Origin: Haberlea rhodopensis
Lineage: Eukaryota > Streptophyta > Magnoliopsida > Lamiales > Gesneriaceae
Direction of reading: 5' to 3'
DNA length: 64,000 nt
Assembly (NCBI GenBank): GCA_907163345.1
Contig: CAJQUN010000040.1
Coordinates: 3,906,001-3,970,000, forward strand
Shown: positions 1 to 11,000 of the stretch, one piece after another
Position numbering within the stretch: position 1 is the stretch's first letter
Layout: each line of letters begins with the position of its first letter
Translations under genes and position numbers: made by a program
Notes under the pieces: model-generated
The model's database searches: none
Seen by the model: only the letters and a program-made list of their open reading frames with translations
Told to the model about the DNA's origin: nothing

Positions 1-2217
1 CTATCACATACTGGAGAGTGTCGTAAGGTGAGCGGAGCATGCTTCGGATGCGGTAAATTTGGTCATAGAATCGTAGATTGTCCTGAGGAGGATAAAAAGG
101 GATTTAACACAAGCACTGAAGGTCCACCGATCAAGCCAAAATAAAGCAAACCCAATGCCCGAGTCTATGCAATAACTCAGGAAGAAGCGGAGGATGCGAG
201 TGACGTCGTGGCATGTACCATTTTACTGAAGGAATTATATGCTTATGTATTGTTTGATTGTGGTGCCACACACTCGTTTTTGTCAAAAAGGTTTGCTAAG
301 AAGTTAAAATTTAGACCTGTTTTACTCGATGAACCATATAGAGTGGCGACCCCCGCCAACAAAACTCTAGAGACAAATAAGATCCATCTAGACTGCAATA
401 TTGGCATAAGCAATAAAACATTTAGCGCTGACCTGATCCAACTCAACATGGTAGAATTTGATATCATTTTAGGTATGGACTGGTTAGCTAGACACCATGC
501 AATAGTAGATTGTCATAACAAAAACGTCAAGCTAACAACTTCAGACAACAAAGAAGTCATTTTCCGTGGCAGAACTAAAGCCCGGAAGTCATTATTATCT
601 GCGGCTCAAACTTGGAGAGCCATGAAGGACGGCGAAGAATTATATCTGTCTACGATAAGCGAGGCAAGGGAAGGAGCCGAACTTAAAATAGAGGATATTC
701 CAGTGGTACAAGACTTCCCAGACATTTTTCCCGAAGAATTGCCAGGACTAGTGCCAGACCGAGAAGTAGAGTTTGAAATCAACATAATGCCAGGCACTGC
801 ACCAATCTCGAAAGCACCTTATCGCATGGCCCCAGCTGAGTTGAAAGAACTTAAGGAGCAACTACAAGAACTTTTGGACAAGAAGCAAATTAGACCAAGT
901 GCATCTCCATGGGGAGCCCCCGTCCTATTTGTGAAGAAAAAAGACGGAAGCATGAGATTATGCATCGATTACAGGGAGCTAAATAAGATCACCATCAAGA
1001 ATCGGTACCCTCTTCCAAGGATAGATGACATCTTCGACCAACTCAAAGGAGCTAAGGTATTTTCAAAGCTCGATCTAAGGTCGGGTTACCATCAGCTGAA
1101 AGTCAAGATGGAGGATATCCCAAAAACCGCTTTCAGGACGAGATACGGACATTACGAGTTCACAGTAATGCCATTTGGGCTGACAAATGCACCAGCCGCA
1201 TTCATGGATTTGATGAACCGAATATTCAAGCCATTTCTGGATAGATTCGTCGTAGTATTCATCGATGATATCCTCGTATACTCTCCGAGTAAAGAAGAAC
1301 ACAAAGAGCACCTTCGTCTTACCCTTCAAACCTTAAGGGATAAAGAATTATACGCCAAATTCAAAAAGTGCGAATTCTGGCTAGAAAGTGTCGCATTCTT
1401 GGGTCATATCATATCAGCAAGAGGCGTGTCAGTGGATCCTAAAAAGGTGGAAGCAGTAATGGATTGGCCAATACCAAAGACAGTGACAGAGATTCGAAGT
1501 TTCTTGGGATTAGCAGGATATTATCGAAAATTCGTCGAGGGATTTTCTTCAATAGCCATACCTCTCACCAAACTCACACAAAAGAATTCAAAATTCATTT
1601 GGAGTAAAGAATGTGAGGAAAGCTTCGAGACATTGAAGAAAAAGCTAGCATCCACACCGGTACTAGTTTTACCCACCGAGGACAAGGACTTTACGATCTA
1701 CAGTGATGCATCAAAGGATGGCTTGGGGTGTGTACTCATGCAAGATGGGAGAGTGATTGTATATGCTTCGAGGCAACTCAAACCATATGAACAAAACTAT
1801 CCTACGCATGACCTTGAGTTATCAACTGTAGTTTTTGCCTTGAAAATATGGAGGCATTACCTCTACGGTGCCAAGTGTGAAATTTTCACGGATCATCAGA
1901 GCCTCAAGTATTTGTTCACCCAGAAGGAATTGAATATGAGGCAAAGACGATGGATATAACTCTTAAAGGACTACGATCTTACGATAAGCTACCATCCAGG
2001 GAAAGCTAATAAAGTGGCAGACGCACTAAGTCGGAAGGGCGCAGGGAAGATGATTTTAGCATCCATTTCAGCCTATCCCTGCCTCCGAGAAACAATTAAG
2101 TTAGACCAGAGTCAGGATCCTAGCCTGACTAAACTAAAAGAACAAGTTAAGGAAGGGAATTTACCCGATTTCACGACAGACGATGATGGAACTTTATGGA
2201 TGAAAGGAAGGTTATGA
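1..2217 (+). pseudogene. gag zinc knuckle - protease - reverse transcriptase - RNase H of the Tekay-type element (broken)
   Basis: Frame 1 opens with a CCHC knuckle (CFGCGKFGHRIVDC, about 49-90). A TAA at 142-144 then interrupts the linker to the protease. The open stretch 208-1959 (583 codons) holds the protease motif DCGATHSF, where the usual S/T of the DSG/DTG triad is C. It also holds the RT core with YPLPRIDDIF, LDLRSGYHQ and VVFIDDILVYS, and RNase H with TIYSDAS and FTDHQSLKYLF. A TAA at 1957-1959 sits where relatives have a Glu codon. The same frame continues from 2014 (HPGKANKVADALSRK) to a TGA at 2215-2217, where the frame shifts. Relatives read through all of these points, so this is decay, not gene structure. 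Confidence 0.9.
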
Positions 2218-2218
2218 C

Positions 2219-3560
2219 GTGAAAGACCTTAGACAAGAAGTAATGGCTACAGCACATAAATCAAAGTTCTCCATCCATCCCGGAAGCACAAAGATGTACA
2301 AAGACCTTAAAGAAAATTTCTGGTGGAATGGAATGAAGAAGGGCGTCGCAGAATTCATCGCCCGATGCTTAGTATGCCAACAAGTCAAAGCCGAGCACCA
2401 GCGACCTGGAGGACTACTTCAACCTCTTGAGATTCCCGAGTGGAAGTGGGAGCACATCTCCATGGACTTTGTAGTGGGCTTACCAAAATCAAAACAAAGT
2501 CACGATGAAATATGGGTAATTGTAGACAGACTCACCAAATCCGCGCACTTCCTACCGGTACGCATGAACTACAACCTCGACAAACTGGCAACCTTGTACA
2601 TGGACCAAATTGTACGACTGCATGGAGTTCCAGTGAGCATCTTATCAGACAGAGACCCCAGATTCGTATTCCGATTTTGGAAAGGTTTCCAACAAGCAAT
2701 GGGAAGCAAGGTGACACTTAGCACAGCTTACCACCCGCAAACCGATGGACAGACAGAAAGGACCATCCAAACTCTTGAGGACATGCTGAGCGCTTGCACC
2801 ATAGATTTCAGTGCAAACTGGAGCGAACTATCACCTCTAGTCGAATTTGCATACAACAACAGTTATCATAGCAGCATAGGAATGGCACCGTACGAAGCAT
2901 TATATGGGCGCAAATGTCGATCGCCCCTATACTGGGACGAGGTAGGAGAAAGTGCCATCACCTGCCCGGAATTAATACAAACCACCACTGACAAAATCAT
3001 CACCATTAGAGAAAGGCTCAAGGCAGCCCAAGATCGACAAAAGAGTTGGGCCGACATGAAGAGAAGACCATTAGAATTCAACGTTGGCGAAAAAGTCTAC
3101 GTGAAGGTTTCACCCATGAAAGGAGTCATCCGTTTTGACAAGGCGGGAAAGCTAAGGCCGAGATATGTGGGACCCTTTGAAGTTCTTGAGAAAGTTGGAA
3201 CATTGGCTTACCGAATAGCACTACCTCCAAGTCTATCCAGAATTCATAATGTCTTCCACGTGTCACAACTAAGGAAGTACATTGCCGATCCCAGCCATAT
3301 ACTCGAATCAGCACCCCTGGTGTATCAAGGGAGCTTGGATGAGACTCTGAAGTACGAAGAAATTCCGATCCGGATCGTGGACACTAAAGATCAAATACTG
3401 AGGCGGAGAACTATCCCTTACGTCAAGGTTCAATGGTCAAATCACACGGAAAGGGAAGCCACTTGAGAGCTGCAAGAAAAGATGCAAGAGAAATACCCAT
3501 ACCTCTTTCTAAACCAAGTTGATCCAAGTTTCGGGGACGAAACTTCCAATAAGGAGGGAG
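2219..3560 (+). pseudogene. Integrase with C-terminal chromodomain of the Tekay-type element (broken)
   Basis: The frame shifts relative to the upstream pol part at about 2217. The zinc-binding end of the integrase HHCC domain is visible (HKSKFSIHPGSTKM, CLVCQQVKAEH). It is followed by the DDE core: MDFVVGLP, LSDRDPRFVFRFW and YHPQTDGQTERTIQ. The GPFEVLEKVG and HNVFHVSQLRKY segments are the usual C-terminal domain. The chromodomain starts near YEEIPIRIVDTKDQ. Its conserved Trp codon is replaced by TGA at 3464-3466, after which ELQEKMQEKYPYLF continues the domain in frame. In this family the integrase normally binds the element's cDNA ends and the chromodomain directs integration; neither is likely to work here. 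Confidence 0.9.
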
Positions 3561-3563
3561 GGA

Positions 3564-4649
3564 TGTAAAAACCCCAAAATTGTGCCTCACTTATTACCCA
3601 CCCAAGTAAAATATTATCACTCAATTCAATTTAATACCATCCAAAATTGTGGAACTTGAGTCATGGGATTGAAGGCATGAGTTAAGGGATTGCCATCCCC
3701 TAACTCCTACTCTAACCAAATTTAGACCTCATCACTTTAAGTCCTTATAAATCATACCAAGAGGAGGAGAAGAATGCTATCATTTTTCATTCCAAGATTT
3801 TCGAAACTCACACACTCCACACACTCAGATTTTCGAATTATCTCAAGGGAAGGAGGAAGAATTCTTGTACGATTTCGCAACCCGGAATTTACCCTTCACG
3901 CGTACATCCAAGGTAAGTGGGTTTTTGTTGTACTTCATTTCGTTTTCAAACCTTATGTATGTTTTTAAACTTCGATTGAACAACATTATGAAAAGCATGT
4001 TTTTAAATCAAATAAGTATGTGACATGATCATGAACGAAGAACTTTGCGGAGCAAAGTGCTACGTGAGTAGGAGCCACCTCTTGATTCGGCGGGGCAAAG
4101 TGCTACATGATGTGGACGTGACACATTCATGAGAGCCACCTCTTGATCCTTAAGAGCAAAGTGCTATGCCACGGGAGCCACCTCTTGAATCCAATAAGTA
4201 TATGTGAATATGTGAAACTATGTGTTTATGTGTTTTTATGCCAAGATCTATGATTATAGAATTGTTTAAAATGATTCATACTATAAAGCTATATGTGTTT
4301 TTACTGTTCAATCGGCCCCTACCTGCTGGGTGTTTTCCCAAACACTCACCCCCCTTACCTCCCCTCCCAGACAAGATCGAGGAAGAAGATATCGAAGAAG
4401 AGGAACAAGAGCAATTCTGGGGATGGTGATCCACTAGAAGCCTCAAGAAGATTTATTAATTATTTACGTTTCCACAATTTGTTTTGAACGAGACTTTTGG
4501 ATCTCGTATTCGAAGTTGTAATGACATTTTATTTGATTATGGAATAAAAGACTGGTTTTAATATAGATCTGTACACGAGGCTTGTGGTGTCCAAATATCA
4601 TGTTTGGATTCGACGCCGGTGTCACGCGCTCCGGTCTCGGGGCGTGACA
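3564..4649 (+). repeat. Right (3') LTR of the Tekay-type element
   Basis: It begins with TGTAAAAACCCC directly after the purine tract AAGGAGGGAGGGA at 3551-3563 and ends with GGGGCGTGACA at 4649. The length is 1086 bp with TG...CA ends. The last stretch, CGGTCTCGGGGCGTGACA, is a common ending of this LTR type. No partner LTR is in the window. Confidence 0.85.
4030..4195 (+). repeat. Three imperfect tandem units inside the LTR
   Basis: Three copies of a unit of about 55-65 bp follow each other. Each has GAGCAAAGTGCTA or a close variant followed by GAGCCACCTCTTGAT. They lie in the middle of the LTR. Confidence 0.7.
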
Positions 4650-5453
4650 TTCACGCTTTTATCACTCAGATTAGAGATGCAGATGGAAATATCTGTCACA
4701 ATATACAAATTGTTGATTGTGGTCATAAGATTGGTTTAAATGGTGTTGACAATTTAAGAATCTGGCATACAAGTACCTCTTTTTGAATTTACTATAAATT
4801 TTAATGTTTTAGTTCATGTGATAATTTCAGCACTTCATTCTTTCAGGTTTGACAATTATCTTATTTCCAGTGACAATTGGTTTAAACCATGTACTTTCTT
4901 AGCACGAATATAGTCTCATATCAAAAACCTTGAACTTTATTTGGCAGAGCTATGTGGAAGAGAAGAGAAAAATACTCATGGGACAAAATTTGAAAATTGA
5001 GACTACTTTTTGTTGGGGTCAATCAGACCGATGGCTAAATTATGATGGTGTAGAAAATTTCTGCAACGAATCTAACCATCCCCTAATCACATTTCCCACG
5101 GTGATCATTGCTTGTCAAACAACTCATTTGCATTCATGACATAAATAATTATCCTCATGAAAAACTCTTGCTTCGTTGCAGAGTATTGAGTAATTGTTCA
5201 AAAGATCTGATAAAGTAATTGAATTCTTGAATCATTTTCGACATTATTATTAACAAGAAATTTATTGCATTGGAGTATTGTTTATTAGCAAAATTTCGTC
5301 TTAAATCCGGGCTGTATTGTTGTTGGTTTTTCAGGCAAGGCATCATGTGCTCGAAGATCGCGGCGAAGAAGTGGGAAATCTCATATTGTTTAGTTGCCCA
5401 AGATTGTATCTTTTTCTACCCAATGGAGTAAAAATTGATAAGGAAAAGGAGAA
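4650..5453 (+). other. Unassigned DNA between the LTR and the CAF1 relic
   Basis: Short open stretches occur (for example 4604-4786 and 4930-5139) but none was recognised as a protein family. The last 130 bp may be the 5' leader of the CAF1-like copy, because it includes a splice-acceptor-like TTTTTCAG at about 5326-5334. I see no other structure. Confidence 0.3.
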
Positions 5454-6070
5454 ATGTCAGAGTTACCAAAGAACGACTTCGTTAAAATTAGAGAGGTATG
5501 GTATGACAATCTAGAGGAAGAGTTTACTGTAATAGTGATATAGTCGATGGATACTCATATATTGCTATGGATACTGAGTTTTTAAGTGCGGTTCTTCGCC
5601 CTATGGGCAACTTTAAGCATATCAGTGAGTATAATTATCAGACCTTGAAAAGATTATATTGATATGTTGAAGTTGATCCAGTTACGCCTTACATTTCGGA
5701 TGAAAATGGGAATTTTCCTACTTGTGGAACTGTTACTGGTTGCATTTGGCAGGTTAATGTCTGTGAATTCAATGTAAGTGAGGATGTGTTTGCAAATAAT
5801 TTGATCGAGTTGTTGAAACAATCCAGGATTGATTTTAAGAAGAATAACGAGGTGGCCATTGATTCAAACCATTTTTCTGAGTTTTTGATATCTTCTCGGA
5901 TTGTTTTGAATAGTAATGTCCATCGGGTGACGTTCCAGAGTGGCTATTACTTTGGATACTTCATTAAGTTGTTGATTTGTACAAATTTACCCGAAACTCA
6001 AGCACGGTTCTTTGATATACCGAACATGTACTTCCCAATGGTATATACTATAAACAAATTTGGAACTTAA
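5454..6070 (+). pseudogene. CCR4-associated factor 1 (CAF1/POP2-type deadenylase) pseudogene
   Basis: Read across three frames, the stretch follows plant CAF1 from its start: MSELPKNDFVKIREVWYDNL, then YSYIAMDTEF, then LRPMGNFKHISEYNYQTL, ENGNFPTCGT, CIWQVNVCEFNVSEDVF and the open block 5786-6070. CAF1 proteins are DEDD 3'-5' exonucleases of the CCR4-NOT complex that shorten mRNA poly(A) tails. The first D and E (DTEF) are kept. The third catalytic Asp, expected in the SGYDFGY motif, is Tyr here (SGYYFGY). There are frameshifts near 5520 and 5660, and the copy ends at about 6070, well short of the usual length of about 270-280 aa. It looks like a dead, truncated duplicate. The family call is firm; the exact paralogue is not known. 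Confidence 0.85.
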
Positions 6071-6189
6071 GTCCAAACTTGATAATTCCAACATTAAATT
6101 CAAACCGAACCAAGAGAATTTATTTTTTAATTTTGAATCAAGCTTACCAGATTAGTCAAGAACAAGTAAAACCATTCTCCTAAAGTTAG

Positions 6190-7407
6190 AGAGTTGGGGA
6201 ATTCTCTCTTCTCTCTCTAACCCTAACCTTAAACCTTAAACAATAGTTGTATACCACTGCCACCCATTCGGCCGTGCCGGCCGACCACTCCACCGGGGTC
6301 ACCAACTCACAGCGATCCCTCAGCCCAAATTTCAGTGTCTCGGCTCCACCTCTCAATAGAGGTGTCAAAACGGTCCAGCCCGACCTAAACGGGCTGCCCC
6401 GTCCAACCTGCAAGCCAAATGGGTTGGCCTGTTTAGGCCCGCATCCAATATCCAACTTGCTGAAGGTTGCGGGTTAGGCAGGCCAACCAGCCAAAAATTA
6501 AAAAAACAAATTTATTAAATTTTAATGATTAAAATTAAAACATAATAAATAAATTATTAATAAATCATATTTTTATTACTTAATTCAACTTTTATTATAA
6601 ATTAATTAATTGACACAGTCCGCAACCCAACTCAACTCGTCAGCGAAAACGGGTTGGTCTACCGGGCCTAAAAAAACTTGATCCAACCCGCCTATTTAGC
6701 GAGTTGGGTCGGGTCAACCCGACGGGCTCAACCCATTTTGGGAGCCTACCTCTCAAACTCATCTTGCACCTTCTCTCCGATATGTTTTGTCCCCGGCCCC
6801 TTTTGTTAGATCCATACTTGTCATCAGCTTCCCATCCCCTCAAGAACGAAATGTCATACTCATTTCAGATTCCGATCAACCGATTGCTTCGACTCCGCCA
6901 GAGAAGGCTCGGTCCCACCGGCCATTAACGTTGAGGCGTCGGTTGATTATAGCAGTGGCGACGATGCGTCCTCTCCTTCTCCTGCCGACCAAGGTCCTTT
7001 GAGCACACTTCTACTGTCCTTCGGCTGACAAAGTTAACTGAGCACTACCATCCCTTCTCAAATTTCCTCTTCAACAGCCCACCTCTATCCCGCGTCCTCA
7101 GCCCACGTCCACCAACACATCCAAAGTCATTGACTCTCGCAAACCAACATAGACCAATTTTGGTTCGTCGTTTGGAACTGTAGTAGCTTCGACCGCGCTT
7201 CTCATGGTTGTATCAGTCTTTGTTTTGGTCTCATCATATTGCATTTGTCTAGGTGCGACACATTGTAGTGCATTTGTTATAATCTAACCCATGTTTTACG
7301 TTTTTAGAAGTTACAGGTCTAGTCCTCTCATCGTAATGTTTTCTATCATTTTTATTTTAATGAAATAAATGGTACAATGCAACCTTTGATTTAAAAAAAA
7401 AAAAAAA
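6190..7407 (+). mobile_element. Possible LINE-like or other poly(A)-tailed retroposon
   Basis: A run of 15 A at 7393-7407 follows an A/T-rich 3' leader with an AATGAAATAAATGG signal-like segment. Upstream is a GC-richer stretch (6240-7010) with partly open frames, unlike its AT-rich surroundings. This resembles the ends of a plant LINE with most of its body missing. A 6-bp CTTACC occurs right after the A-run and again at about 6143, which is too short to prove a target duplication. No RT motif is present, so the call is weak. Confidence 0.35.
6357..6748. mobile_element. hAT-type MITE (392 bp) with 8-bp target duplication
   Basis: It starts TAGAGGTGTCAAAACGG and its other end, read on the minus strand, is TAGGCTCCCAAAATGGG. 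The 8-bp duplication CCTCTCAA flanks it exactly (6349-6356 and 6749-6756). The interior has GGGTCGGGTC/GGCCC-rich arms around an AT-rich centre with no coding potential. The TIR style TAGGGGTGTCAA and the 8-bp duplication are typical of nonautonomous hAT elements. Confidence 0.85.
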
Positions 7408-8049
7408 CTTACCGAATGTTTCTCAACATAAAAAGGTAATGGTGTTCAATTTGATTAATTCCTTTGTTCTTTATACGGACGTGTTTAAATTTACTGGAAG
7501 AAATTGAGGTGACATTTGAATATACAGATTATATGATATGACCGTGAGAGTGAAAATGGACCAAAACTCCCAAAATTCAAATGTGAAAATCTCAATTAAC
7601 AAAATTTGCAAGCAAATACATCTTTATCCCACACAATGTGGCCCTTACCATCTCGACAAACTTTGATAGAGATTAATGACAAAAAAGGCAGGTAAAAATT
7701 CAAATAATATTATTTGAAACTAACCGCGCCTGTATCAACGCGCCTGTATCAAGCTTTAAGAGGAAAAATATCGTATGATTCTTACACGACCGAGTACACA
7801 AAGCACCCTGCTCGATGACTGCTGGCCTACCTTGAAGTGTTGTTCTTGATCTCCACAAATTATAGAAGTTTACACAGCGTAGTATACATCTTGGGTTTCC
7901 TCAAACTTTTAATTTATGGTTCCTCAATATTTAAAAATTCCCCTGTTTTCAAAACCCACGAAAAATCATTTCCGTAAGTAAATCCTGGATATGCGCGCAG
8001 AGACTTAACTTTGAACAAGATTACAACGTACGTTTGTTCCATGTACTTT
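7408..8049. other. Intergenic DNA and likely 3' UTR of the NUP50-like gene
   Basis: No coding signal is seen. The unit GCGCCTGTATCAA is repeated in tandem at about 7726-7753. The 3' UTR of the minus-strand NUP50-like gene should lie in the right-hand part. Confidence 0.4.
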
Positions 8050-11000
8050 TCATCCTAAGGCTGCAGGAGCATAATCCTGAATAACAGCAGCGAGTTTATC
8101 GCGATCCTCTGTAGTCTTAGTTCTCATCAAGAAAGTTCGCGCAACAACATTATCATTGTTGTCACCATCAGCCTTTTTTAAACAAAAAGAGACCAACAAT
8201 CAGAAAGTGCTCAAGCAGTTCACTAATCTAAAAAAGTAACAATGTAACCCCCCCAACAGATATCTTCGGTCCAGAACTAGTTACTTTATAGATCGTACAT
8301 CTTTTAAAATTGCTTCACTACACATTGATAAATAAATAGTAATTCAACAACATTGTGACAACGGGATTTGAGACCGCAACCTTTATGCATGAACAATAAG
8401 TAACAGCCCATTATATCACTATTTTTCTAGCTGGTTAAAAATGCCAGAACCGGAAAAATTGACCTGTTCAAATTCACAACACCTAACTCAACCTGTAAGG
8501 ATGAGAGTTCACCTATCAAAAGACAACCTCATTGCTTTTTCCTCATAAGGAACTTTCTACAGTTATATTACACACAAACTTATTCATGTCTCTCGAAATG
8601 ATTTCATTACAAAGACTTAAAATAAAAATCTAATGGTGCATATCATTTACTTAGGATAAAAAATTATTCAGGATGAATATTTCCACTGGAACTAACAGTC
8701 CCGAGTGACTCTAGGCTGCATGTGGTGAATCATAAGCTAGGTCATGATAACATATATATTCAACCCCGTCCTCACTCATTCAGCCCCGTCCTCACTCATT
8801 CAGGTCATAAAATCAGAAATGTCAAGTTGACTTTGAGCTGTGCTGCCCTAGTAGACAATTATATTCATGTAAAGCGCAACAAAAAAAGAAATCAAAGTGG
8901 AACCAAAGTAGAAGTGATTAAGAATCATGTGCTGTACGCAAATCTTGTTTACTTGTGTAGCTCTACCAAGCAAGAAATCTTCTAGTTAGTTTCAAAGAAA
9001 CTGAAAAGCAACAACCATTAGGTATAAAGAGAACAAATAGGATAGATCAGCAAAAAATAAATAATTTTACGAGTCAAGATGCATCACCGATGTATGAAAT
9101 ATAGCTACTACTGAATTCTTTTGCATGCTTGTCTTGATGCCTGGATATAACAAAGCATTCAGCAACACTTTCCCCACCTAACAATTGAAGGAAACACAGA
9201 AGAATGCTAAAACAGAAACCGATATAATAATAATTTGATTCACATCAAATGCATGCATTCTTTTTCATAACTCGCTTCCCAAAATTTGCAGGTTACATCT
9301 AAAGAACGAAGTTAGAGAAAATAGATTTCAATGTTTTTTTCACCCAAAAAATTCTTACACTATTCCTTGTTTTATGAAGTGTGTAGTGCATGGATGTGAA
9401 AACATGACACGAAATACGGAAGGAATATCCCAGTAAAGTTTCAGGCATCCAAAATAAAGAGAATAGACGAGGAATGAAAGGATACAAAAAATGAAGTATT
9501 TTCAATAGAGAACATTAGGTAGTATTACAACATTGGATTCTTTGAACCGTGGGATACAAAATATCTAAGAAATGAACATACATCATTTCGTATGACAATG
9601 GTTGGCTTTGATTCCTTGGTTCCCTTGGTAACACCTTCCTTGCATTTGATGCTTAGTTGACCCATGCCTTTCTCTCTCCATGCATCTTTGTCTGCCGGAT
9701 CAATTGACTGAACACAAGATAACCATGGCAAGAAGCTCAAATGACATTCAATAATTCAGTATACAATAACATCAATAATGTGGCATGCCCCCAAATTCAT
9801 TGAAGTAATATTCATGCAGTTTGAGAAATAAACACATCATCTAGCAAGCCATTTTCTATAGAAAACTATTGAGTTTCATCAGAAAAAGTAAACAACATGC
9901 ATGTAAAAGTGATACACGTGCTCACTAAAAGAAAAATGTTGCATAGTCTGCAATTGAACACAAGTCAATACAACAATTATAGCATGGTGGCATTCTGAAT
10001 CTTGATGTGATTAAATATGGTCGTATAAAAGCATGAGGTATAGATACAGAAAACATGAACGGAGTCACAGTTTTACAGCTAGCAGTTTAGAAAAGGGCAC
10101 AAAAGCTCAGATTAACGGTTCAAATAGGCATTCCGGCACTCCCAACATCATAATTGGCTTTGCTGCAGTAATTGGCTGGCCAAGAAAAGCATACCCCAGA
10201 TGACATGAAATTTTGGGCCTTCTTTTCTTATTAGCATGTCTATGGTACTGATTAGCAGAAACTGTGTGCTATGCTTGGAGTTGACCTCCTTGATTTGCAG
10301 GAATTTCGATTTGGAATTCTTTCAAAATTCATTAGCTTTATCGATCTCATTAATGGATCGAATGAGCAAAATCAAAATTTAAATCTGATACTCATTTTGA
10401 GATAATCTTAAGATTCTTACATGATTTTAATCTAATCACGTTTTAATTTCTCTGGGCCTATTGGCCAAAATCTTTAGTTGCACTTGGATTGAATGAACTA
10501 ATTTGAGCAATAGATTTGAAGGAATGGATTTCAAACTGCTACAAGGATATGAAATTCATTATTATGACAGAAAACATAACGAGAGATATGAGATATGATA
10601 TCATCCCTAATAACTAGCAGGAAGTTTCCCGGTTATCTCGCTTGGAAACCAATGGATTAAGTAAGAAGTCAGTTCTCGCCTAAAGAATAAATCTTGAAAG
10701 CATTTCAAGGTTACAAGTACAATAATGACCATTTTAAAAAAAAAAAAGGTATAGGCGCCAATATCAAAAGAACAAATTAGTTAAGCGCATTACAAAGGAA
10801 CAAGCAAATACTTAGGAGTACAAGTGCTTGGACATAATTACCTTCACATAAAGTTTACATTTGACTTCATGTACGACATGAATTCCCTTTTCTTCACTCC
10901 TTTTTAGAGATGGGCTGCTAGGCTGTTCGGCATCATCTTCAATAGAAGATATAGACAAGCGAAGAAGTACAGAGCTTAGACAATAATAGTCCAAGTCCTA

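Larger units (their letters stand above)
1..4649 (+). mobile_element. Tekay/Del-type Ty3/gypsy LTR retrotransposon (chromovirus), 5' truncated by the window
   Basis: The order gag zinc knuckle, protease, reverse transcriptase, RNase H, integrase, chromodomain and then a TG...CA long terminal repeat is that of a Ty3/gypsy element. The chromodomain at the integrase C terminus identifies a chromovirus, and the protein wording is closest to the Tekay/Del branch (family knowledge). Only the right LTR is inside the window, so the left LTR and target duplication cannot be checked. The reading frame is broken by stops at 142, 1957 and 3464 and by a frameshift near 2217, so this copy is dead for protein production. 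Confidence 0.93.

Noticed and set aside
4604..5139. Short plus-strand frames after the Tekay LTR
   Set aside because: I could not assign any family. The first also starts within the LTR.
6186..6477. Overlapping open frames on both strands
   Set aside because: They straddle the MITE boundary, so they are chance frames in GC-rich DNA.
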